Shown one piece after another: positions 1-8,160 of a DNA stretch of 64,000 nt. Position 1 is the first letter of the stretch. Every line of letters begins with the position of its first letter. The position numbers and the translations under genes were made by a program. The stretch comes from Marinomonas polaris DSM 16579 (GTDB lineage: Bacteria; Pseudomonadota; Gammaproteobacteria; Pseudomonadales; Marinomonadaceae), in the NCBI RefSeq assembly GCF_900129155.1, contig NZ_FQVF01000004.1, forward strand, positions 62,001 to 126,000. Reading direction: 5' to 3'. Under the pieces are notes generated by a model. That model was not told the DNA's origin. It saw nothing but the letters and a program-made list of their open reading frames with translations, and made no database searches.

Positions 1-777
1 CGCGTGACCTTGAAATACATGCACCGTCATCGCAGATAGGTACACAGAGAAATTCATCCCTAAGCTACAAATCAAGAAAGACATTACCAATATGACGGCC
101 ATTTCTCGATGCTGCCAAATATAACGAAAACCATCAAAAAATTTCGCCAGATCAGGTGTTGCTTTGCCGTTATCTGAAACAACAGCTGGCAGACGCGTTT
201 TGAATTTATGGAGGGCAATTAATAACGGAATAAAAGACAACACATTGATCATAAATACCCAACCGCTGCCGATCAACGCAATCAATATCCCAGCAATAGC
301 AGGCCCAACCAAACGAGCCGAGTTAAACGCCACCGAGTTTAACCCCACCGCGTTTGATAATTCTTTTTCACTGACAATATCAGACACAAAGGCGTGGCGC
401 GCAGGCGCATCAAACGCAGCAACACAACCCAAAGCAAACGCACAAACGCAAACTTGCCACAACACCACTTGTCCACTCAGAACCAACACGCCCAGCACTA
501 AAGCCAGTAGCGCCATTAAGGATTGAGTAATAAAGAGTAATTTACGTCGATCCATACGGTCTGCCGTCCAACCTGTAAGCGGCAATAAAAGAATTTGCGG
601 GGCGAATTGCAAAAAGACCACCAAACCAACAGCCGAAGCATTTTTATCCGACAACTCAGCAATGACGATCCAGTCCTGAGCAGTACGTTGCAACCAAGCG
701 CCAATATTCGAAATCGCCGCGCCACCAAACCAAAGCCGATAATTCGGATTGGATAGAGACCGAAATGTACTGCTCAA
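1..777 (-). CDS. MFS exporter, N-terminal part (3' end outside window)
   Basis: Reading the minus strand from a TTG at 777 gives an open frame of about 259 codons that runs off the left edge. The protein begins LSSTFRSLSNPNYRLWFGG and shows several hydrophobic segments and the MFS loop motif GWTADRMDRRKLL after the second segment. The sequence ARHAFVSDIV with the following GLNSVAFNSARLVGPAIAG resembles the MFS_3/EntS-like group of exporters, so an inner-membrane efflux carrier is likely; the substrate cannot be read from sequence. The TTG start is chosen because AAGGAG lies six bases upstream and no in-frame ATG fits. It is divergent from the chemotaxis receptor gene. The C-terminal half is missing from the window. 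Confidence 0.8.
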   Translation of the reverse strand, partial: MSSTFRSLSNPNYRLWFGGAAISNIGAWLQRTAQDWIVIAELSDKNASAVGLVVFLQFAPQILLLPLTGWTADRMDRRKLLFITQSLMALLALVLGVLVLSGQVVLWQVCVCAFALGCVAAFDAPARHAFVSDIVSEKELSNAVGLNSVAFNSARLVGPAIAGILIALIGSGWVFMINVLSFIPLLIALHKFKTRLPAVVSDNGKATPDLAKFFDGFRYIWQHREMAVILVMSFLICSLGMNFSVYLSAMTVHVFQGHA

Positions 778-1000
778 TTCAAACTCCTTTGACTATTCAA
801 CGAAATATCCTTTTATCACTTAAAAAGTGTCATTTATTGGATATAACATAAGACAAACTAATAACAGAGAGTAAAAAAACATTTATTAAAGATACTTTCT
901 TGTACAATTAACGAAGCACATCCTATCCTGTAAAACGACAGTAGATTTAAAGTTTCACAGTAATTCCACATTCAAAAAAATAATCAGCAGGTAACACATC

Positions 1001-2650
1001 GTGATCTTCAACAAAATGTCTCTAAAAACACAATTTATATCTGTGATCGCACTCCCCTGCCTTGTACTCTTGCTTGTCAGTTGGGCTGGTTTACGCGGCC
1101 TTTCTAGCGTGCAAGAACAAACAAAACAGCTTGCCCAAAACACCAGTGCACCAATGAGATCTCTTGCGGAAGTTGCTTCGCGCATTCCACGCATGCGTGT
1201 TGGTATCGATATTATTTTGCTGCAAGAAATTCCAGCTATGCAGGATAAACGAGGCGCACTCACTCGCGTAAAAGAAACCCGCGCAGAAGATATTCCTGAG
1301 ATGGATATAGCTCTTAAACAAGCGTTGGATTCTCAAGTGAACCCTAAAATGCGCGCAGAAGTACAAAAGGTCATAGATATATTTGCTAAAGTCAAAAGCG
1401 ATGAACTAGCTCCAATGCTAACGGCAATAGAAAACAATGACCTGACCACAGCTCAAGAAATATACAAAACAAAATACGCAGACAGCTATGGTGTAATGCG
1501 TAAAGCCGTCAACAAAATACTTGATGACTTACTTGAACAAGGTCAGCAAGGCTATGCTCAAAGCCAAGTAAATTACGAAAACAGTCGCAACAACATGATT
1601 GTCTTAATTATCTTAGCATTGTCGGCTTCGATTATCTTAGCTTGGCTAATGTTACGTCGTCTTAATAGCCGTGTCTCTTATCTTCAGCAACACATTTCAA
1701 GTGCCAGTGACAAACTTGACCTTGGCACCGTGATGAAACTAGATGGCAAAGATGAACTGAGCGACATTGCTCAGCACTTTAACCAATTTATTACCAAAGT
1801 ACGTACCGCCATCGAAAACGTAGCCGAGAACTCGCGTCAGCTAGCTCACACCGCAAATGATGTCGCAGCGAAAGCAAAGGCGACGCACACTAACTGTCTA
1901 AATGAACGCGATCGTACTACTCAGATTGCCACGGCAATTCATGAAATGGGGGCTACGGTAGAAAACATCGCAGAAAATGCCTCTCAAGCTGCAAGAGCTG
2001 CACAAGAAGCCGATAAACAAGCCCATCAAGGTGCAGGATTGGTCGCACGCGCCCGCCAAGGCGTAACGGCGTTGTCTACAGAAATACAGCACATCAGTTC
2101 AGACATTGGTTCATTAGCAACGCAGACAGATTCGATTGGTAGCATCCTAGACACTATTCGTAGCATCTCTGAACAAACTAACCTGTTAGCCTTAAACGCT
2201 GCGATTGAAGCCGCTCGTGCTGGCGAACAAGGTCGAGGATTTGCAGTAGTTGCCGATGAAGTTCGAAACCTTGCAAGTCGCTCTGCCGCTTCCACTGATG
2301 AAATTCAAAAAATGATCGACAAGCTACAAGAGCAATCAGCGAAAACAGTCGCGACCATTCAATCTGGACAAGACCAAAGCACTACTGTAGTTGGTCAAGC
2401 AAACGAAGCAAACAGCTCGCTTGAACAAATCACCAAACATATTGGCCAGATTAGCGATATGAACATACAGGTTGCTACCGCCACAGAAGAGCAAGCGCTT
2501 GTGGTAAATGACATGAGCAAAAACGTCGAAGAGATTAACCAACTAACAACAGAAACTTCTGAGATAGCTGATGAACTGACAGCATCAAGTACTAACTTGC
2601 AAAAACTGTCTGTTCAACTTGATAAATTGGTTACCCAGTTCAAGCTTTAA
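1001..2650 (+). CDS. Methyl-accepting chemotaxis protein
   Basis: 549-residue transmembrane chemoreceptor. An N-terminal membrane helix (about residues 10-30) is followed by a helical periplasmic sensor of the four-helix-bundle type (about 31-195), a second membrane helix near 197-215 ([19 protein letters not shown]), a HAMP linker and the long cytoplasmic signalling coiled coil. The conserved hairpin tip that contacts CheA/Che[21 protein letters not shown], starts near residue 391. There is no C-terminal NWETF-like pentapeptide, so CheR/CheB tethering is not evident. The GTG start is chosen over the ATG at 1016 because AGCAGGT lies just upstream of the GTG. The gene stands alone, with no che genes nearby, and its ligand is unknown. 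Confidence 0.93.
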   Translation: MIFNKMSLKTQFISVIALPCLVLLLVSWAGLRGLSSVQEQTKQLAQNTSAPMRSLAEVASRIPRMRVGIDIILLQEIPAMQDKRGALTRVKETRAEDIPEMDIALKQALDSQVNPKMRAEVQKVIDIFAKVKSDELAPMLTAIENNDLTTAQEIYKTKYADSYGVMRKAVNKILDDLLEQGQQGYAQSQVNYENSRNNMIVLIILALSASIILAWLMLRRLNSRVSYLQQHISSASDKLDLGTVMKLDGKDELSDIAQHFNQFITKVRTAIENVAENSRQLAHTANDVAAKAKATHTNCLNERDRTTQIATAIHEMGATVENIAENASQAARAAQEADKQAHQGAGLVARARQGVTALSTEIQHISSDIGSLATQTDSIGSILDTIRSISEQTNLLALNAAIEAARAGEQGRGFAVVADEVRNLASRSAASTDEIQKMIDKLQEQSAKTVATIQSGQDQSTTVVGQANEANSSLEQITKHIGQISDMNIQVATATEEQALVVNDMSKNVEEINQLTTETSEIADELTASSTNLQKLSVQLDKLVTQFKL

Positions 2651-2688
2651 AACAAACAGCCAATTGACAAGAAAACCATACAAACAAA

Positions 2689-2713
2689 AAAGGGAAGCCA
2701 AATGCTTCCCTTT
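2689..2713. terminator. Bidirectional terminator between receptor gene and sstT
   Basis: A perfect 10-bp stem (2689-2698 with 2704-2713, core GGGAAGC/GCTTCCC) with a 5-base loop is flanked by an A run on the left and a T run on the right, as expected for an intrinsic terminator that serves both convergent genes. Confidence 0.9.
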
Positions 2714-2749
2714 CTTTTTGTGATCCTATTTACCAAGCAAGCCTCAATT

Positions 2750-3973
2750 TCAACTCGCTTTTTCGTTAGCAAGACAAGCCGCTGCGGTAAACAGTACATC
2801 CGTCGAGCTATTCAGCGCAGTCTCAGCGGAGTCCTGCAATACGCCGATAATGAAACCGACAGCAACAACCTGCATCGCAATCTCATTGGGAATATTAAAT
2901 AAGCTACACGCCAATGGGATCAATAATAATGAACCACCAGCCACGCCCGATGCGCCACATGCAGACACAGCCGCTATCACACTAAGCAATAACGCCGTAC
3001 CAAAATCCAATGTAATACCTAAAGTATTTACCGTCGCTAAAGTTAAAACCGTAATGGTAATCGCAGCGCCAGCCATATTAATGGTCGCGCCTAATGGAAT
3101 AGACACAGAATAGGTATCTTCATCCAAGTCTAAACGCTTACACAGATCTAAGTTGACCGGAATGTTAGCTGCAGAGCTACGCGTAAAAAATGCCGTTACG
3201 CCACTTTCCTTTAAGCACTTAAAAACCAATGGGTAAGGGTTACGACGAATCTTCCAGAACACCAATAATGGATTGGTAACGAATGCAATAAACAACATAG
3301 CGCCAATTAATACAGCTAACAGATGAGAATACCCAAATAAGGCATCAAAACCAGTTTCTGCGATTGTACTAGCAACCAAGCCAAAGATCCCAAATGGTGC
3401 CAAGCGAATAATCACCGACACAATACTTGTCACACTGGTCGCTAAATGCTGCAACAATGCTTTTGTAGCTTCGGAGGCATGACGCAAACCCAATCCAAAG
3501 CCAATAGCCCAAGTCAATATGCCTACATAATTCCCCTGAACAAGTGCATTTACTGGGTTATCAACCATTTTAAATACTAGTGTACGCAGGACTTCCCCTA
3601 CTCCCTGAGGCGCACTTTGGCTTAAGTCTGGAGCAACCAAATGCAGCTGTGTTGGAAACACAAAACTAAACACCACTGCCGTTAAAGCGGCAACAAACGT
3701 ACCAAACAAATAAAGGACAAGTACCGGACGAATATGACTTTGTTGAGCTTGTTTATGATTAGCAATAGATGCCATTACCAATAAAAACACCAAAATCGGA
3801 GCAATAGCTTTTAGTGCTTTAACAAAAAAATCACCAAGTAAACTTGCCGATAAAGCGGTGTTAGGTGAAACGTATGCCAACACGACACCACAGATAATAC
3901 CGATAGCAATTTGTAGTACTAAGCTACCGCGCAAATAACGCTGTAATATTGATGATTTATGATTTAACGTCAT
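2750..3973 (-). CDS. sstT: Sodium:serine/threonine symporter SstT
   Basis: 407-residue integral membrane protein of the dicarboxylate/amino acid:cation symporter (DAACS) family, matching SstT in length and in its N-terminal pattern ([19 protein letters not shown]). The family signature region is clear: [20 protein letters not shown] followed by [19 protein letters not shown], and the C-terminal [20 protein letters not shown] and [22 protein letters not shown] that form the sodium and substrate sites. It imports serine and threonine with Na+ across the inner membrane. It is convergent with the chemoreceptor gene and appears to be a single-gene unit. Confidence 0.95.
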   Translation of the reverse strand: MTLNHKSSILQRYLRGSLVLQIAIGIICGVVLAYVSPNTALSASLLGDFFVKALKAIAPILVFLLVMASIANHKQAQQSHIRPVLVLYLFGTFVAALTAVVFSFVFPTQLHLVAPDLSQSAPQGVGEVLRTLVFKMVDNPVNALVQGNYVGILTWAIGFGLGLRHASEATKALLQHLATSVTSIVSVIIRLAPFGIFGLVASTIAETGFDALFGYSHLLAVLIGAMLFIAFVTNPLLVFWKIRRNPYPLVFKCLKESGVTAFFTRSSAANIPVNLDLCKRLDLDEDTYSVSIPLGATINMAGAAITITVLTLATVNTLGITLDFGTALLLSVIAAVSACGASGVAGGSLLLIPLACSLFNIPNEIAMQVVAVGFIIGVLQDSAETALNSSTDVLFTAAACLANEKAS

Positions 3974-4196
3974 TTAAAAGGGGTCCATTGAAGTTTACGA
4001 AATCGCACCTTACTGCATCTCGCAAAAAAAATGAACCATTTTAGGGCGTTATTAAAGAAACTATTGCAAGATACCAACAAAGTTCGACATTTAACCGATC
4101 ATTCAACTTCCTCATTTTCTACTTAAAACAACACTTGTACTTAACTAACATTAGACCCATATTGCTTCCATATACAAACCTTACCAAGGAATTGAA

Positions 4197-4835
4197 ATGT
4201 CGAATTTGTTAGATAAATTGAACTGGCGCTATGCCACTAAAAAAATGGACTCAAGCAAAGCCGTTGAGCAAGAAAAAGTAGACCGCATTCTAGAAGCGAT
4301 TCGTCTTACAGCAACGTCAAGCGGACTTCAGCCATACGAAGTCATCGTAGTAAAAAACAAAGCATTGCGTGAAGCCATCGTGCCTCACGCTTGGAACCAA
4401 GCGCAAATTACTGATGGTTCTCATCTATTAGTTTTTGCGGCATGGGACAACTACACAGAAGAACGCATCAACAAGATGTTCGACTTAGTAAACGACGAAC
4501 GTGGCTTTAAAAACGAAGGCTGGGAAAACTACCGTCAAATGATTTTAGGCGCTTACCCTCCTCGCGAGGCCGAAGTGAATTACCAACACGCAGCTCGTCA
4601 AGCATACATCGGTCTTGGAACGGCATTGATCGCGGCCGCCGAAGAAGGCGTAGACAGCACACCAATGGAAGGTTTTGACCCTGCAAAAGTAGACGAAATT
4701 CTAGGTCTAACTGAACGTGGACTTCGCTCTGTGATTCTACTTCCTTTAGGTTACCGCGCAGATGAAGGTGACTGGTTAAAAGGCCTGAAAAAAGTACGTC
4801 GTTCAGCAGAAGACTTTATTACTGAAATGAACTAA
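4197..4835 (+). CDS. Nitroreductase family NAD(P)H-dependent oxidoreductase
   Basis: 212-residue protein of the FMN-binding nitroreductase superfamily. The N-terminus has the family signature RYATKKMDSSKAVEQEKVDRILEA (start quoted only) and the segment LTATSSGLQPYEVIVV, which supplies part of the FMN site; the C-terminal GLTERGLRSVILLPLGYR carries the second conserved FMN contact region. Length fits the NfsB/DrgA-like branch. Such soluble flavoenzymes reduce quinones, nitroaromatics or flavins with NAD(P)H; the physiological substrate is not determinable. AAGGA precedes the ATG at good spacing. Monocistronic, closed by a terminator. Confidence 0.9.
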   Translation: MSNLLDKLNWRYATKKMDSSKAVEQEKVDRILEAIRLTATSSGLQPYEVIVVKNKALREAIVPHAWNQAQITDGSHLLVFAAWDNYTEERINKMFDLVNDERGFKNEGWENYRQMILGAYPPREAEVNYQHAARQAYIGLGTALIAAAEEGVDSTPMEGFDPAKVDEILGLTERGLRSVILLPLGYRADEGDWLKGLKKVRRSAEDFITEMN

Positions 4836-4865
4836 TTTGCTGTTTCGTTGAAACAACAAACCTAA

Positions 4866-4889
4866 AACGTCAGTCTTCTGGCGTTTTTT
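4866..4889 (+). terminator. Intrinsic terminator after nitroreductase
   Basis: An 8-bp stem, AACGTCAG pairing with CTGGCGTT (one G-U pair), with a 4-base loop runs straight into a T tract. Confidence 0.8.
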
Positions 4890-5017
4890 ATGTCCAATTT
4901 TTGAACTGGGCAAAAACCATGAAATAAAACATATTTGATAAAAAATAATGGCCCAAATAGAGCAAAACTTGCGTATGTTAATAGCATTAAAACGATCTAA
5001 CAGCCCAAGGACAAAGC

Positions 5018-5554
5018 ATGACAAAGTATTTAGGACTATTATTTATCACCCTATTTTTAAGCGCTTGCTCTTCTAACGATAGCTGGCGCACCGCAAGCCG
5101 AGAACCCGCAGGCATAGCCCCATCACCCGAAGAAGAAAAAGACGCTGTTATCGAATTTTATGCCGCCGACGCTTTCAGCTGGCGCGGTTGGTTTGCAGTC
5201 CATACTTGGGTGGCAACCAAAGAGAAAAACGCGGCCGAATATACTGTTCATGAAGTCGTTGGTTGGAGAGTAGATAGAGGACTTCCAGCCTTATCTGAAT
5301 ATAAAACCACAACACCAGATCGCTATTGGTTTGGCGCAAAACCAGAGAAAGTTCTTTCAATTATTGGCCCAAAAGCGGAAGCATTGATTCCAAAAATCAA
5401 CGAAGCAGTGAAACGTTATCCTTGGGCAAACGAATACACGGTATTCCCTGGTCCAAACAGCAACACCTTCCCAACCTGGATTGGCTTACAAGTCCCAGAA
5501 CTCAATCTTGATATGCCTTTTAATGCTATCGGCAGCGGTTACGCAGACAACTAA
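5018..5554 (+). CDS. DUF3750-like lipoprotein
   Basis: 178-residue predicted lipoprotein. A short signal peptide ends in the lipobox LSAC with Cys17 as the acylated residue. The mature part contains SWRTASREPAGIAP, then AVIEFYAADAFSWRGWFAVHTWVATK and EYTVHEVVGWR, a pattern I recognise from DUF3750 proteins; these have no established biochemical role. Near the end PGPNSNTFPTWI resembles papain-fold peptidase active-site neighbourhoods seen in some DUF families, but I do not claim catalysis. AAGGA is six to eight bases before the ATG. A long hairpin follows, so the gene is probably transcribed alone. Confidence 0.75.
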   Translation: MTKYLGLLFITLFLSACSSNDSWRTASREPAGIAPSPEEEKDAVIEFYAADAFSWRGWFAVHTWVATKEKNAAEYTVHEVVGWRVDRGLPALSEYKTTTPDRYWFGAKPEKVLSIIGPKAEALIPKINEAVKRYPWANEYTVFPGPNSNTFPTWIGLQVPELNLDMPFNAIGSGYADN

Positions 5555-5562
5555 CCTAACGA

Positions 5563-5596
5563 TTAATTTCCGAGAGGTGAGCTTCTCGGAAATTAA
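5563..5596. terminator. Long palindromic hairpin, probable terminator
   Basis: A perfect 13-bp inverted repeat (5563-5575 with 5584-5596) with an 8-base loop lies 9 bases after the lipoprotein stop. It has no strong T tract beyond the stem's own TTAA, so termination is inferred from position and stem length. Confidence 0.6.
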
Positions 5597-5635
5597 GTCA
5601 GTATTTAGAAAGCTGCCATATTGACCCGCCATACC

Positions 5636-5721
5636 CCTTAGGCTACGTTTTCTCCATGGAAAACGAAGCGCGCTGATCTTGTTGTTAAAGCGAACTCTCC
5701 AACCAAACTTTTAGCCTAAGG
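5636..5721. other. Foldable intergenic element before amylosucrase
   Basis: Outer arms CCTTAGGCTA (5636-5645) and TAGCCTAAGG (5712-5721) are perfectly complementary. Immediately inside the left arm is a second hairpin, CGTTTTC (5646-5652) with GAAAACG (5659-5665). Together they could fold into a multi-branched structure about 66 bases upstream of the amylosucrase start. It may be a leader RNA element or a small mobile repeat; I do not recognise a known family. Confidence 0.4.
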
Positions 5722-5787
5722 TTCCAGCCTAGGTAACAATAATCCGAACTCGTCGTTTTTCACGAGCACGTCTTACAAGGCAAAAAT

Positions 5788-7713
5788 ATGGTCATGAATT
5801 TCGCTTTTGAAGCACAAAAAACACAACAGCGTTTGTTAGCCGAATTAGATTTTAGCCAACTGACTTCTCAACAAAAAGCGATCTTCGTTAAGCGATTAGA
5901 GAACGGTTTTGCACCACTCTTCGAACAGCTTTTCCCGCTTTATGGACAGTGCTTCGACCTGCACTATCATCTCAAGGTGTTGCTACAATCCTTTATCGAT
6001 TTTCATAAGAAAAAACGCCCTGCCCAAATCAAAGACAAATCAGAGTTCTGGTTCGAATCCAATCAAAATGTCGGCATTGCCGTATATGTGGATTTATTAG
6101 CTGACGACCTCAGCTCTCTAATCGACAAAATCCCTTATTTTGAATCCTTAGGAATTAACTATGTGCATCTAATGCCGCTTTATTTAGCTCCAGAAGGCAA
6201 CAGTGACGGCGGTTATGCGATTTCAGATTACCGTACCGTGTCACCTAATTTGGGCACTAACAAAGACCTAAAAGACCTTGCTTCCGCGCTACACAAAAAA
6301 GGCATACGCATGGTGTTGGATTTTGTGTTTAATCACACATCAGACGAACATCGTTGGGCCGAAGCTGCAAAATCAGGTGACCAAGGGTTCCAAGGCTATT
6401 ACTACTTCATGGGCGAGCAAGACGCCATGGAATACAACCAAACCGTACGCGAAATATTTCCTCAAATTCGTCGCGGTAGTTTTACCTATTTACCTGAATT
6501 AGACAGCCATGTCTGGACGACCTTTAACTCATTTCAATGGGATTTGAACTATTCCAATCCGGCGGTTTTTGTCGCTGTCGTCGAAGAAATGTTACATCTA
6601 ATTTTAAACGGTTGTGATGTCTTACGACTCGACGCCTTAGCCTTTGTCTGGAAAGAGAAAGGAACAGTGTGTGAGAACTTACCTAAGGCTCACAACCTGA
6701 TCAAAGCTTTCAAAGCCTGCTTGGACATCGCAGCACCACAAGTCGTCTTTAAATCCGAAGCAATTGTTCACCCAGATGAAGTCAATAAATACATTGGCGC
6801 CGATGAGTGCACGCTGTCTTACAACCCACTAATGATGGCCTTGTTATGGGAAAGTTTAGCGACACGTCAAACCAACTTGTTGTACCAATCTCTTGAGCGC
6901 AGCTTCGCGATTCCAGAGCATACGACTTGGATCAACTATATCCGCTGTCATGACGATATTGGCTGGTTATGGGATGACGCCATTTCTGATCGTCTTGGCA
7001 TTGATGGGATCGGTCATCGTCGCTTCTTGAATCAATTCTATACTGGCCAATTCGAAGGCTCTTTTGCTGCAGGTGTGCCGTTCCAAGAAAACCCAGTGAA
7101 TGGCGATTGCCGTGTTTGCGGTACCTTGGCGTCTCTTGCGGGCGTGGAAAATGCCATCGCTGCAGACGATCCGCTGTTGCTTGATCATGCCATCAGCCGC
7201 ATACGTGTCCTCAATGGTATCAACTTCGCCATGCCCGGCATCCCATTGTTGTATCAAGGCGACGACCTTGGCGTGCTAAACAACGATGACTACCTAAACG
7301 ACTCGACAAAAGCAGAAGATAGTCGCTGGGTACATCGTAAGAAGCTCACCAACGCAGATTTCGCGCTTGCTGAGGATAACGGCGCACCGCAGGGAAAAAT
7401 CGCTCAGCTAATCCGAGAGATGATTAAAATCCGCAAAGCTAATCCACTTTTCGCTGCGCAGGAATTCGAACTTGTCTCACTAGGCAGCGAACACCTATTC
7501 GCCTTTAGGCGACAAATGGACGACAAAACACTATTAGTCATCGCCAACATGAGCGAACACCTAGTACCGCTCGAACATCTACCACTTGGGAAATCACTAA
7601 GTGAACTAATCGGACAAGAAACAGCAATTAACTTGTTAAACAAGGAATTGGTAGACTTGCCATCGTTAAGCCTCATTCAACCGTTAGATATCCTTTGGTT
7701 GGTTAATAACTAA
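5788..7713 (+). CDS. Amylosucrase (GH13), sucrose glucosyltransferase/hydrolase
   Basis: 641 residues, the size of Neisseria amylosucrase (636). An all-helical N-terminal region is followed by the GH13 (beta/alpha)8 barrel and a C-terminal beta domain. Conserved regions are visible: DFVFNHTS; DVLRLDALAF with nucleophile Asp282; KSEAI with acid/base Glu324; and RCHDDIGW with His388/Asp389. These sit a constant four residues before the characterised Asp286, Glu328, His392 and Asp393 of the Neisseria enzyme. NSDGGYAISDYR and DSRWVHR supply the Asp and Arg of the sucrose-pocket salt bridge. The enzyme should split sucrose and build alpha-1,4-glucan or hydrolyse it. AAGG lies seven bases before the ATG. 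No sucrose transporter or regulator is adjacent. A sucrose hydrolase role cannot be excluded. Confidence 0.9.
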   Translation: MVMNFAFEAQKTQQRLLAELDFSQLTSQQKAIFVKRLENGFAPLFEQLFPLYGQCFDLHYHLKVLLQSFIDFHKKKRPAQIKDKSEFWFESNQNVGIAVYVDLLADDLSSLIDKIPYFESLGINYVHLMPLYLAPEGNSDGGYAISDYRTVSPNLGTNKDLKDLASALHKKGIRMVLDFVFNHTSDEHRWAEAAKSGDQGFQGYYYFMGEQDAMEYNQTVREIFPQIRRGSFTYLPELDSHVWTTFNSFQWDLNYSNPAVFVAVVEEMLHLILNGCDVLRLDALAFVWKEKGTVCENLPKAHNLIKAFKACLDIAAPQVVFKSEAIVHPDEVNKYIGADECTLSYNPLMMALLWESLATRQTNLLYQSLERSFAIPEHTTWINYIRCHDDIGWLWDDAISDRLGIDGIGHRRFLNQFYTGQFEGSFAAGVPFQENPVNGDCRVCGTLASLAGVENAIAADDPLLLDHAISRIRVLNGINFAMPGIPLLYQGDDLGVLNNDDYLNDSTKAEDSRWVHRKKLTNADFALAEDNGAPQGKIAQLIREMIKIRKANPLFAAQEFELVSLGSEHLFAFRRQMDDKTLLVIANMSEHLVPLEHLPLGKSLSELIGQETAINLLNKELVDLPSLSLIQPLDILWLVNN

Positions 7714-7731
7714 GCGCTTTCCAGCGGGTAC

Positions 7732-7768
7732 AAAAAAGCGGATTGATAGAAATATCATCCGCTTTTTT
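7732..7768. terminator. Bidirectional terminator, amylosucrase/yheV
   Basis: AAAAAAGCGGAT pairs with ATCCGCTTTTTT, continued inward by GATA/TATC with a single bulged base and a GAAA loop. The A and T runs on either side suit both convergent genes. Confidence 0.9.
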
Positions 7769-7791
7769 AATTGCTCTGTGCTCGATTGAGG

Positions 7792-8052
7792 CTAGTGTTT
7801 GGTCGAACCCGGATTCGGTATAAAATTAATCACCATTTCTTCCGCTTGAGGAGCGCTACTGTGAGGCGTATTCACTCGCGTTGGAATCTCAGTTGGCTGC
7901 GCCTGTATTACCGTAGATTGCTCATCCGTGTAACCACAGGAAATGCACTCTCGATATTGCTTTTCAACATCATCGTCGCGCCATGCACGAATCTTATCCA
8001 TCTCACTACAACGAGGGCACACAGCCCCTGCGATAAAGCGTTTTACAGTCAT
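7792..8052 (-). CDS. yheV: YheV-like small zinc-ribbon protein
   Basis: 86 residues when started at the ATG at 8052 (MTVKRFIAGAVCPRC). Two CXXC pairs, CPRC and CISC, with the RFIAGA..CP opening match the YheV family of putative metal-binding proteins; function unknown. An upstream in-frame ATG at 8097 would place the start inside the prlC terminator stem region and adds residues unlike the family, so the shorter start is preferred; AAAGG lies about ten bases upstream. The C-terminal tail (PTEIPTRVNTPHSS onward) is low in conserved features. It lies directly downstream of prlC on the same strand, an arrangement known in other gammaproteobacteria. Confidence 0.8.
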   Translation of the reverse strand: MTVKRFIAGAVCPRCSEMDKIRAWRDDDVEKQYRECISCGYTDEQSTVIQAQPTEIPTRVNTPHSSAPQAEEMVINFIPNPGSTKH

Positions 8053-8097
8053 AACCCAACTACCTTTAAAAAAAGTAACGCCTTCGAGCGACGTCAT

Positions 8098-8143
8098 AAA
8101 AAAGCAGCGTCTTGTCTGATCGTCATCAGGCGAGACGCTGCTT
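8098..8143 (-). terminator. Terminator of prlC
   Basis: AAGCAGCGTCT (minus strand, from 8143) pairs with AGACGCTGCTT and is followed by a run of six T on the minus strand, 18 bases beyond the prlC stop codon. It separates prlC from yheV. Confidence 0.85.
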
Positions 8144-8160
8144 CCTTGCAGAACAAATAT

